Assembly (NCBI GenBank): GCA_013407085.1
Contig: JACCGJ010005106.1
Span: 116,662 to 180,661, forward strand
Direction: 5' to 3'
DNA from: Atriophallophorus winterbourni
Taxonomy: Eukaryota; Platyhelminthes; Trematoda; Plagiorchiida; Microphallidae
Length of the DNA stretch: 64,000 bases
In this document: positions 49,601-61,009 of the stretch, in pieces
Numbering within the stretch: position 1 is the first letter of the stretch
Layout: the number at the start of each line of letters is the position of its first letter
Notes under the pieces: model-generated
The model's input: only the letters and a program-made list of their open reading frames with translations
Told to the model about the DNA's origin: nothing
The model's database searches: none
Position numbers and translations under genes: made by a program

Positions 49601-50970
49601 TTAAATTATCAAAAAAGCTGCGGATACTGGAAATTTTCACGGTATGTATGATGGGATCGAGAGATCCATTGGTTCAAACAAACTTAAAACGGCTCCCATT
49701 AAGTCTGTATCTGGTAACCCGATTTTTGACAAAATTCAGCATATGGAAAAATGGGTAGATCACTTCTCCTCTCTTTACTCTAGGGGCAGTATGGTTTCAC
49801 TGTATGTACTTGAAAATGTTGAGCGGTAGCAAACCATTGAGCATACTCCCCCTACTCTTAATGAGTTCTATAGGGCAATCGACCGCTTAGAGAATGGGGA
49901 GGCCCCTAGTGACGAGCTTATCAAATGCTGTAGGACATCATTGTTGCATCCTCTTCACCATTTGCTTCTTCAGTGCAGGCAGGAGGAGTGTCCGACAAGA
50001 GATGCGAGACACAAGATCATCACATTATTTAAGAATAAGGGTGATTGTGGCGACTGCAAATATTACAGAGGGATCCCCCTCCTGAATGTTGTAGACAAAT
50101 TGTATGCTTACAGATCCGGCTACAAGTTTGGGCTAATAGAGTTTTCTCTGAATCTCAATGTGGCTTCCACAGGGGAAGGTCAACCGTTAACATCATCTTC
50201 TCCCTGAGACAACTTCAAGAATAGTGTCGGGAACATCGTATGCCATTATAAGCTGTTTATATTGATTTAACGAAAGCATTCGACTACATCAGCAGGGAGG
50301 GTTTGTTCAAAATGCTTGATCAGATAGCCTGCCCACGAAAATTGCTCAAACTCGTTATTTCGTTCCACTCAGCATGAAGGGCTCAGTCCATTTTAATGAT
50401 TTCAGGTCTGAAGCCTTTAAAATTCGCCGAAGCGTCAAATAAGGGTGTGTTCTTGCTCCCACACTGTTCGGCATTTTCTTTGCTCTGATCTGAAGCACGC
50501 TTTTATTACGAGAACAGAAGGCATTCACCTACGCACGGATGTGTTGGCAAGCTTTTCAACCTGAACCGCTTGAGAGCACAAACCAAGGTACGATGCAGCC
50601 TTTATTGCTCACTTCCAAGAGAATCTCCAGTCGCTAATGGACTGTTTTTTGTCGACATGCAAACTCTTTGGGCTAACAATCAGCATGAGCAAGACCAAAG
50701 TCCTTAATCATCATTGCTGGAAACTGTCAGCTTGAACCAATACATTATTTCACATATCTTGGTTCAACTATTGCGGATAACCTCTTGCTAGCTCATCAGC
50801 ACGCTACTGTGCGGACGTATTTTTCGTTGCTCTGACAATCTTAATCATACCTTCGTTGCATCTGCACGGATTTATACCATTTAAAGAATTCCGAGTATCA
50901 CTCAACGATATCTATCGGATTTCATACTTTTCGATCGTGCAAGTCAGCTTACAGCAAAGTTACCAGTTTG
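49600..50970 (+). mobile_element. LINE RT pseudogene (zinc-finger-tailed LINE family)
   Basis: Fragments in several frames: GMYDGIERSIGSNKLKTAPI, MEKWVDHFSSLYSR, ITLFKNKGDCGDCKYYRGIP, GRSTVNIIFSLRQLQE, VYIDLTKAFDYISREGLFKM, FFALI and GKLFNLNRLRAQTKV. This is the linker and RT palm of the LINE type whose C-terminus appears at 53990-54600. Many stops; the catalytic FADD block is deleted (jump near 50560-50630). Confidence 0.8.
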
Positions 50971-51159
50971 ATGGGTAAAGAACAATTTGTTCACGCGCAC
51001 AAAGTGTTTCCAACCACCAGCTATCCTACGGATTTTGCAATCATTGCAAAGACCACATTGAGCTACAAGGTTCGATACCTTATTTCGTGTTCTATCTTCT
51101 GTGGTTCACGAGTTATCGCGGATTACTTGTTCAATGTCGAAATCTCGCCAACGAACACA

Positions 51160-53660
51160 GCCAAATGTCAATGGACAAAACACCCTTTATCGATCAGCCG
51201 GCAAGCCCTAAGCAACCCACAAACATGTGCGAACGTGTCACTAGATCCACTGCCCAGACCAAGAAAAAAATCGATCAAACCGTGAGAAGTATTCACGTGA
51301 CGGCGACACGGAATGGTCGTGACCTCTGCATCACGTGTTTAGGTTGGGTAAGCGTTGATAATGTTTCAGTTAAATGTACATTCTGCGGGTTCCACCAACG
51401 CGTCATGTGACGAGAATTTAACTGATGATTGCGTGAGGCTTGTTAACGATGAGAAACACCCATCCGTTTGTTTTGTTTGTACAAGCTGTAGACATTCGAA
51501 TAAAGACGTCCGCCATAACACTAAAGACTCGACTGAAAGGAAAGACCATTATCAAATGGTGAGTAGACTGTCACACCTGGAAAAGCACTTTGCCAAAATG
51601 AGAAATACAATAGAGCTATTGATGAAACCAACAACAAAGGATCCAAAATATTCAAATTAATCTTTAAACACTACTAGTGCCCCTAAATATTGCGAAATAT
51701 TGCTACAAGACATCAAACAAATGGATACGACTGAGTTAAAACTAAAGCCATCCTTCTCAAGTGTTGTGTTTCAGAAACCGTCTTCAAAACGGGTTTTGCT
51801 CAGCATTATCTGTACCAATGTGCCAGAGGCAACTGAGACACTATTCTCGAATAGACAGCAGCATGATTTAACCAAATGGTCGGAACTGTGCACTAGGATG
51901 AGTTTAAAAACAATCAATCCGGTTTCAATGACTCACTTGACTCGTGTTCCCAAAGCGCCGCACCAAGATAAACCTAGATTGCCTTAGGTAGTGTTGCAAA
52001 TGAAAAAAATAGAAGATGTACTTTTATCTGCATACTTGTTACGAAACGGTGATGAAAACACACCACGTGTCTTTGTTGATATACCCTGGTCAGAACGGGC
52101 GAAATCGGCAGGAAATAGGAACATTGGGAAAGTAAACGACCTCGACAGTCGTAGTCATATAATCCTGAACGTACCTGAAGCTGCTGATAGTCCAGATACA
52201 AAGTGTAACTTTAACCACGATATACAACAATGGAAATTTATAAGTGACGCTATCCAACAGAATAAGACGACTGTTATCAATACCTTCAGGATCCCGATAT
52301 CACCGAAATACGAAGGTAAAGCTCCGCGTCCTCTAAAACTGACACTGCTGACAGACAGTATGGTTGATGCCGTTCTTAAAAATTGGAAGCAATTTCGATA
52401 CAAATTGCCCCGAGAGATTAAAATTATTCCTGAAAACCACTGATAACAAGGATGACGCCGAAAGTCTAAATACTGAACAGAGTGAAAAATCCAAACCTGG
52501 TGAAAAAACGGAATTCGGCCACTCAACCAGAGTCGGCGAAGAAAAATACCAACCCACCGACTCAGGCCGAGCCGTCCCAATAATTTTATCTAATGAACCG
52601 CCTTTGCTGTCAACATCGACTGTCAAATTTTTGTATACGAATGCCCAATGCTTGACACACAAACTACACGAATTGACTGAACTAACTACCACACACTCAC
52701 CAGACGTGATTGCCGTAACTGAAACATGGTTTCATCCAACATTAACTGACAATGAAGTTGCCATTGAAGGTATGTCTCTACTTCGTCGCGATCGCCTGAC
52801 TGAGGTCGTGTTGCACTTTACCACAGTCCAAGACTGCTCTGCCAAGAGATCACTGATGACGACTTACTACTGCAAGACACATTATGGTGTTCGCTGAATG
52901 TAACAGTTGGGGAAAAATGCACAGTGGGTGTGATTTATTGTTCGCCCTCAGCCGACGAAGCCCACAATTCAGCATTACTTGCAAATATACGCTTAACGGC
53001 TACCAGATACTGCGGCAGACTTTTTCTGATCGGAGACTTCAATCTGTCGAATTTTAAGGGAAATTCAGTTCATCCAGAAAATTCCTTAGATGCTTTATTT
53101 CAACAGTAGCTGGAAGAAATTCCACTCTACAACCATATTTTCAACAATACCAGATTTCGTGGTACTGATACGCCGTCTATCTTGGACTTGATACTGACAA
53201 ATGGAGAGCACGTTATTGAAAGTCTCACTTATGAAGCTCCGTTAGGACTCAGTAACCACTTAATTATTACGTTTGATTATATTTGCCACGCATTCAGAAC
53301 GAGTGACATCAACAAGGTGATAGAAAAATTGACTTTTCACAACTTAAAACTACACTTAAGAACGCCACAGACCCGGGTCTTAAGTCCGACAACGTCCCGA
53401 CTCGAGACTAAACTGTTGAAGGTATTTTTATTCTGTACGTGTATGGTTTACCTGGAACTCCCTACCCTGTAATGTTGCACATTCACTCAACTTGGATATA
53501 TTCAAATCGAATTTGGACAATTTCATGTCGACCAATCCACTGAACCTGATCTTACTGTCTCCACCTGACGACGACAAACAGCCAGAAACCGGTAGTGGTG
53601 TGTAAGGGATGGGGATGTGAGCAACACTTTACTTTGATAAAACCTATATATTTTACACCA
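51160..53660 (+). mobile_element. CR1-like LINE, decayed, RT domain deleted
   Basis: ORF1 is readable across frames: a Cys-rich start (LCITCLGWVSVDNVSVKCTF; CFVCTSCRH), coiled coil (VSRLSHLEKHFAKMRNTIEL), then units with SIICTNVPEAT and IILNVPEAAD like the ORF1 at 3-1136. ORF2 starts LYTNAQCLTHKLHELTELTT, VTETWFHP, LIGDFNLSNF and PSILDLILTN (endonuclease), then jumps near 53340-53420 to the C-terminus (WFTWNSLP; FMSTNPLNLILLSPPDDDKQ). The whole reverse transcriptase is missing. Frameshifts at about 51408, 51660, 51987, 52820 and 53109. Confidence 0.83.
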
Positions 53661-53840
53661 TAAAAGCTTTGAACTTTGAAAACAGTTTCTGCCCTATCGA
53701 TTTTTACTTGATTCCTGAACTGCTCAGTAAGAAAACAAATCCCTTTTTACTACTAGTGTTATTCTTAATTGCCATATAATTCTGTGGTTTTTGTTAAGCT
53801 ATATGCTTTTTAGACCAAAAAATTGAATTGAATTGAATAG
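53661..53840 (+). mobile_element. CR1-like 3' terminus with (TTGAA)n tail
   Basis: TTCTGTGGTTTTTGTTAAGC and TATATGCTTTTTAGACCA, then TTGAATTGAATTGAAT (53823-53838). Its terminal hairpin AAGC-TATAT-GCTT corresponds to that of the element at 4244. Confidence 0.65.
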
Positions 53841-53989
53841 GCACGGAGATTGATAAGAAGATATGCAAAGCAGCAGTTTTCCCGATTGAACTCTCGTGTT
53901 TTGAGATAACCGCAAGTTGACTGTAAAGACAAGTATCATGGTATACAGCGCTTGCGTGCTAAATTCTTTACTGTAGTGCAGTGAAACCA

Positions 53990-54600
53990 GGACCACCCAC
54001 TCAAGACACGAATGGAAGCTGAATGCCTTTCATTAACGACGCATCCATCGTATCTCGAACATATCGTGGATGGACAAAGTGATTAATCCTGCGGTGCTTT
54101 CAAAAGCTGGACTACAGATCATGTTCACCCTACTACGACAGCGCCGCCTGCGGTGGCTTGGCCACGTCTATAGAATGGAAAATGGTCGTACTGCGAAAGA
54201 TGTACACTATGGTGAGTTGAAATCAGGAAGTCGACCATTAGGCAGACCGAGCTTGCGGTACAACGACGTTTGCAAAAGAGATATGAAAGCTCTTGGCATT
54301 GAACCCGCTAGTTGGGAAGAACTTGCTCTTGACTGCTCACATTGGAGGCATTGTTTAAGGCGTAGTCTGCCAGCTGGGGAGGAGCAGATACAGCTCTTGG
54401 CTGCTGAACGCAGATCACGCCGCCCTTGTGCAACTGACGCCCAACGACCGAGTTGTGCCTATCGTTGCAAGCGCTGTGGGAGAGATTGTTCTTCCCAAAT
54501 CAGACGGTTTAGTCATTCGAAATGCTGTGGAACATGAAAATTCATGTGATTGTGATGTGCATCTATGATCGACATCGACTGATGGAGGCCAACAACAACT
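53990..54600 (+). mobile_element. Zinc-finger-tailed LINE, C-terminal end (5'-truncated)
   Basis: An open frame from about 54031 to 54537: RRIHRISNISWMDKV, LLRQRRLRWLGHVYRMENGR, GELKSGSRPLGRPSLRYNDV and CKRDMKALGIEPASWEELAL, ending in a zinc finger CKRCGRDCSSQIRRFSHSKC. The last His/Cys order is typical of this LINE type. The intact last 150 codons suggest a relatively recent insertion. Confidence 0.85.
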
Positions 54601-54619
54601 CACTTAATTGATTTGGATA

Positions 54620-56520
54620 TCAGTCAGCTGTTTATGTCAGTAAGCCTTATACCGTTGTACTTCTTAACGGAATTGACACCGTTGTACGCGAGAAAAGCTT
54701 CACCAACGGTAAACAATGGACTACCGTTTTTAACTCATTTATTTCATTCCTGGAAAAATATCATTTAAAATTGAACGCAAACACAGGTTTTTATAGCATT
54801 TGGTCAACGTCACTACAACGTGGATTACGCATTTCAGTCCAATAAATTTATTGAAAAAATGTGTCCCAGAAAGTTAGAAAACCTTAAAGAAAATCTTTCA
54901 ACGAGTTGCGTCTGCAGTATATATACGTTTATTATCAGTATATGGCAGCTGTAAACATTGAAACCGCTGATTGGCAAGCACTATCCTCAATCGACCAATT
55001 CGCTGACAAACAAAATGTTTCAAGATTTTGCGCAGTGAACGGTAATGCTAGCAACCGATTGGAATATGTTTGGGACTGATCGTGTATTCATAATGCAAAG
55101 AAATTTGAGTGCAATCGGTTAGAGCAGTTTTTGTGTAACGTTTCACTTCTGACACAGAAGCTGTTTGAAAACATCACGAATACACCTTGTAGACGGCAAC
55201 AAACCTCTGGCTAGTTCATACAGTTGTGAGCGTTTGCTATTCCTTACTCTTACTACCTAATCACCTTATGCTAAGAATAATGCCAATAGATAAGATGTCT
55301 ATACTTGATCATCCAAAATTAAACAAAGCTAACATGTCACTACTAATGTCCAGCTTAGGTAGCATAATTGGGAGAATGCAAGAACATAGCGCATGATGAG
55401 GTGGACAGCTCTAGGAATGTGAAACCTGAAGATTTCTACGACTAAGAATTTCATGAGTAACCTTTTTTTACTTGATTTACTTGCATAAAAGTCGGATTTC
55501 GTCGGCATCGCCTAGCGTAATACATTCAAAGTCCTATGTTTCAGGCATTCCAAAGTTTACGGCAAATTAATCAATTGAAAGCGGAACCGGTACCATAAAT
55601 TTAAATAGAAATAACAAAATGGGATTGTTTGTCTACTGAGTTAAGCTATTGTTTACAGCAGACATTTATTTCAAACCGAAAATCTTCTCAAAACCAGGAG
55701 AATAATAGCCCTTACCGAGAGGTTTTTAATAAAGGTCATGAATGAAATCTCACGGAAGTTGCTGTTTCAAAAGCTTCTCCATATTTGACTGGTTCATCTA
55801 ATCGTGACAAAAATTTCCCGGTGGCCAAAGGTTACGTCGGCTGTTAAGGTTACTTGTTATACCTTTGTAAGTCGCTTTAATGATATAGCCAGCTCGAGTT
55901 TCCACAGACTAGGAATAAGAAACAGATTACAAACATAAAAAAGCGTGTGCCGTCTCTCTCATCAAAAATTTCATAGATTCTGAGTATGTCTCGGAGCTTA
56001 TCACTCAGAGGAGCAGAAATGAGTAATTGTCGAACAATAATTGATATGTAGTAAGATCGTGAAATATGAAATAATCAATACAATGCAATGACAGTCTTCC
56101 AGATACTCAAGTCAATTTAGTTTACAAAGCGTTTCATTCGGCGCCAATGGCGCCCTAACATCTTCTACTTGCTGATTAATCGTTCAGCAATTGCAATACC
56201 AGCTTGTCGTACATCACCAATTGAACATTTTGCAGTGGTTGATGAATTTTATTCGTCATCATTTGATCAGTCAATGGAATCACAAACTAAAATCAATTTT
56301 TTGTCAAAACCGACAAAAATTGATGTTTTGCTCACAACTCTCGCAATGAATGGCGGTGTTAATTAATCATATTCCATTACTGAATGATTTTTAATGCATC
56401 ATGGCGAGAAGCGATTTGCATAATTAAACTTTGAATGTCTGCACTGCTCGGTCAAATTGTCAATTCAGCTCCGTCTGCTTTCTGATTGGTTCACATGGTA
56501 CCGCTTGTCGATTGTACAGG
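54620..56520. other. AT-rich intergenic stretch
   Basis: No gene recognised. Includes 55056-55120, whose reverse complement recurs at 56619-56683. The open frame at 56169-56366 has no motif. Confidence 0.45.
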
Positions 56521-56566
56521 TGGCATGATGAAATCATAATGATGAAATCATGCCATCAGCTAAAAT

Positions 56567-56699
56567 GCACGTCGCATGCAAAGAAATTTGAGTGGAATCG
56601 GTTAGAGTAGTTTTGGGTAACCGATTGCACTCAAATTTCTTTGCATTATGAATACACGGTCGGTCCCAAACATATTCCAATCGATTGCACGTCGCATGC
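56567..56699. repeat. Fold-back (inverted-repeat) insertion flanked by 14-bp direct repeats
   Basis: AAAGAAATTTGAGTGGAATC (from 56580) reads back as its complement ending at about 56642 with one mismatch over 25 bp. TGCACGTCGCATGC flanks the unit at 56567-56580 and 56686-56699. The inner right part equals the reverse complement of 55056-55120 (63 of 65). Confidence 0.7.
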
Positions 56700-56729
56700 G
56701 TTAGCAGGTTTTCCATGGAAAGCACGCCA

Positions 56730-58840
56730 TCGTTTAACGGAAAATCTAGACTGTTGTACTAAGTGCTGCTAGTACACGCATCATATTCAGTTGTGCGAAA
56801 AAGTTGGAGCATTTAACAGTGATTCGGATTTTACCCCGATATATCTAGCATTGAACAAAAGTTCCCACAATTAAAGATCGTAAATTGTAGATGAAAGTCG
56901 TATAGAATGAAATACATAATGTATATCGTTAATTGGTCTCAACGAATGATCTAAACCATCACTCGAGCGTGATCTTTATAAACGAATTTTCTGTTGACAT
57001 TAAGGGAGATTCCAGAGGAATCGTGGATTTAATATATCCTACTTTGAATGCAACCTTCGTTTTAGTGCTTTTGTGTAGTATTGATATAAAACATGGCTCT
57101 CTATCATACAGAAAATAAAACCCATTCATTATATTTCTATCTTGACGGTGATATGTCGTAGACCACTTGATTAGTCGGTAGAATTCAGTTAATTTGAATG
57201 GGAAACTTTCCTTCTTAGAATTTTTTCTACAGCTGCCCAGGCAGAATTCCGTCGGTTTCGGTTCATTTAGCCATTCATTGTATAAATTTTGATGAGCAAT
57301 TAAAAAATTCTCGGAAGATTACTAAGTCGTTTATTATCTGTTTTCAAGCGGATTAGCCAAGCTGAATGAAGTTCTACAGATGAAAACAGTGGGAAAACAG
57401 GTTTGCGCACATTTTCATGAACACAAAACCACGAAGTGGTTCGATCTTGGGTTTATCTTATTGAAAGACGTAAATCTCTTCCACTATGAACTGCTTAGTA
57501 ATAAAGAATTAGTGAGCTGTCTGCCTCGTGGTGAAAAGATATAAGAGTAGTACATTGTGGTTCTCACCCCCCTTCGCTCCCATGCCACAACCGGTTTCTG
57601 GCTGTTTGATTTATATTTTTAATTCGTGCATGAAATCGTCCCACCCCGAATACGGTAAAGCCATTGCTACCTCAAAATTTTTTAGCATTTCACACTTGTT
57701 ATCTGTCCCAATAACTTGCTAGGGGAGTAATGAATGGAAAGTAGAACTTGTGGCATCTTAGTCACCTGTCAAAATCCGTCAATTGTACCATCCGTGTGCA
57801 ATCTTGTTTGTGTTACAGAGGCAGGTTTGTTCCGATTGTTCAAAAGGGTGTCCCGTATATCCTAGACTCAAGGTGACATTTTGTGGGTTTTATTTCTTTG
57901 GTCGAGTATTCTGTTTAGTGTTTGATTAGTGCACGAACGTTTAACCTATCCATCAAATCAGAACTAATATTACTGATCAAATAATTTCAAATACATCTGA
58001 TGTAATGCTCAGTGCGTGTTAATACCATTGTAATTCCAGCTTTTTGGGTGTATTATTATGTAGGCTTCTTTCTCTTTTGTATCTGGACATAGTTTAGGTA
58101 CACACAGCAACGATTTTCTGATAAATCTATACTCGCTCAAAAGTTGTTGCATCTTATGTCTGAGGCGCTCGCTGTGAGTGTAAAATACATTTAGTTTTCG
58201 ACAGACTAGACTTAAATGAATGCATTCTGAATTTTAAGAATCAAAGTAATGCAACATGATCCGTTGCCCGGCTTGCATACAGAAATGTCTTTACAGCTAA
58301 TATTCAAATACATAAAATGATTTTTTCCTCTGCTTGTGCCATGCGCCACATCGGAATGTTTTTGTCTGTTTATTCCATTCAACGGATATTCATCTCATGT
58401 TATTAACTCTATTTGACAGAATAAACGGATGTTTCATTAATGATCAACTACTGCAATGCGTTGTTTCCCTTTGATGTTTCATTATAGATTATCCGTTATA
58501 ATTAGCTTTGTTGCAAAACTCATTAGTATGTGTTTCATGTTTTTCATTACTACTTGTCGAATCACCCTACACGAATAATTTTGAATTTGTGTACATAGTG
58601 AAAGTCTCAATAAACTTGGGTCATATAAATCAGTCATTTTAAGTTATACTGCGATTTTTAAATTTATTCAAACGAAAAGAAATTAAATATAGATTTAGAG
58701 AAGACATTAGCTTATTGTTTACAAAGAGGTGCATTATCTGTTATAAGATGCAGGTGCAGAGGATTGAATCGAAATGTTTCTACTTAATTAGGAATGTTGG
58801 TGTTGTCGTTGGTCTCCCTCCTTCAATGTTAATCGTAGAT
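56730..58840. other. AT-rich intergenic stretch
   Basis: No conserved coding segment, RNA gene or repeat recognised; many poly-A/T runs. Confidence 0.45.
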
Positions 58841-58844
58841 GTCC

Positions 58845-60990
58845 ATCACGATTTTACAATCCCCTCAACATACTTACTTCCGCCTTTGGTCGCGTCTGGG
58901 ACATGAGCCGCCGGCCAGCTTTCTCCAGGCATCACGATTCTGGGCGAGTCTCTCCAAATGTCCATACGTCTTGCTTTTATGCTTGGCGTCTGCATCCAGG
59001 TCTTGGTGCCATGTATTTCTAGGTTGCCCCCTACATCCCCTTCCATTGGAGGTTGCTGGGGTGGAATTTTCGGATTATGTTTGATCCAGGTTTGCAGCGA
59101 GTGTGGCCAATCCATCGCCCACGTCCCTGAAGGATGTCTCTATCAACATGCTGCTGCTTCGTTCGTTGCCACAATACTTCATTGCTGATCCTGTCGGGCG
59201 AGCGGATCTTCAGGATCTTCCTGAGATAGGTGCTGATGAAGATCTGGATTTTCTTTATGATGGTTTATGTGGTTCTCTTGGTCTATGTTCCGTAGAATAG
59301 TATTATCTTCACTATGGCGTTGAAGAGCCTGATCTGGGTTATAATGGCGATCTCGCTGGATCCCCAGATGTTCTTCTGCTGATGGAAGGCTGCTACTGCT
59401 TCACCGATGCGGGTTCTGACGTCGGCATCTGGTCTTTCAAGCTTGTCCAGGATGCAGCCGATATAGATGAAACAGTCCACCTCTTCCAGCGCCTTGCTTT
59501 GGGCTGTGATGGGTATCATATTGGATGCGTTGGTCTTGAACACCTTCCTCTTCCCTCTGTTGATGTTAAGGCGTAGTCTAGCTGAGTTAACCGACACGGT
59601 GCTTGTCTTTGCTTGCATCTGTTGTTGGGTGTAAGAGAGAAGAGCCAGATCATCGACGAAGTAGAGGTTGTCCAACTGCTTCCAAAGTGTCCACTGGATG
59701 CCGTTCTGATTCTGGTCTGTCGATAACATCATGATCAATTCTATGGCCAGCATGAACAGAAAGAAGGAGAGTAAGCAGCCTTGCCTCACTCCGGTTCTCA
59801 CTTCGAAGGTGTCAGTGAGTTGTTTGCCATGCACTATTCTGCAGGTCATTCTTCCGTATGACTTCCTGATGATGTTGGTTATCTTTGCAGGTACTCCGTA
59901 GTGTCTCAGTAGTATCAAGAGGGTCAGTCTGTCAACGCCGTCAAAGGCTCATCATAGTCAATGAAGTTAACGTATAGAGACGAGTTCTATTTCAGGGACT
60001 GCTCTAGAATGATGCGCAGGGTTGCGATCTGGTGCGTGCACGATCTCTCCTTTCGGAATCCCGCTTGTTAGTCACGAACATGCAGGTCAACAGCGTCGTT
60101 TATTCTGTTCAGCAAGATGCGGTTGAACACATTGCCTGGGATGGACAGCAGCGCTATCCCTCGGTAGTTGGAGCAGCAACTGAGGTCGCTTTCTTTCCAC
60201 TCAGCTGGTACTTCTTCTTCTTCTTATATTTTGCAAAAGAGTGGGTGGAGTAGCTCCACACTTGTCGCGACATCCAACTTTTGCTCTTCCGCGTGGATGC
60301 TGCCAGGCCCTGTAGCCTTGCCGTTATTCAATTGCTTAATAGTGCTACGGATCTCTTCTTTCGTGGGTTCAAAGTAATTGATTAGCAGATCACTTTCAGC
60401 TGGTAGTATCTCCGGTTGCTCTGAAGGAGCTGGTATTTTGAGCAACTCCTGAAAGTGCTCGATCCACCTCATTTTCTGTCCTTTTTCGTCTGCTATCGCT
60501 TCATCATCTCTCTTTCTCACTGGCAGTTTTGGATTGGCAAACTTTCCTGATACTTCCTTGATGGTGTAATACAGATCTTTCGTGTTGCTCTGATGCGCTA
60601 CTTCTTCTAATTCTATGGCCAGTGTCTCTACATAGTTCGACTTGTTTGCTCTGACGCTCAGATTGAAAATTCTATTTGCGTCCGTATATTCTTCTTTTGT
60701 TTTTGCTCTTGTTGCTCTCGTTCTGCTGTTGTTCTCCATTGCTTCCTTTTCTTCTTTCTTTAATATTCTGTAGCGTCCCTGCTGAGATCCATTCCTTGTG
60801 CGTGTATGTTTTGTGTCCAGTACTTCTTGACATGTTGAGGTCACCGCTTTTTTCACAATCTGCCATTTCTGTTTCATAGTCTCTTCTTCATGTAGCCCTT
60901 TCAGGTCCTGGGGCTTTTTGGAGAGAGTGACCTTGAACTCTTCTTCCTTCGCTCGACCCTCTTCCTTTTTTCAGCCGAGCTTGGGACCGT
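58845..60990 (-). mobile_element. SR2-like RTE LINE, linker to 3' end, decayed
   Basis: Minus strand from about 60990: FKVTLSKKPQDLKGL, HKEWISAGTLQNIKERRKGS, RANKSNYVETLAIELEEVA, FANPKLPVRKRDDEAIAD and FEPTKEEIRSTIKQLNNGKA; then NYRGIALLSIPGNVFNRILL with stops near 60070 and 59990. Frame 59283-59918: LLRHYGVPAKITNIIRKSYG, VRTGVRQGCLLSFFLFMLAI, LYFVDDLALLS (Ala to Val in the FADD box), SRLRLNINRGKRKVFKTNAS and DADVRTRIGEAVAAFHQQKN. It ends with NRDAWRKLAGG near 58900. This is the schistosome SR2-type RTE arrangement. Confidence 0.87.
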
Positions 60991-61009
60991 CCTTGGCGGA
61001 GTTACGATC

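Noticed and set aside
59103..59576. Plus-strand ORFs over 59100-59580
   Set aside because: Antisense of the SR2-like RTE RT gene on the minus strand.
60676..60879. Leu-rich plus-strand ORF resembling a membrane protein
   Set aside because: Antisense of the Lys/Glu-rich linker region of the same RTE; the hydrophobicity is a complement artefact.
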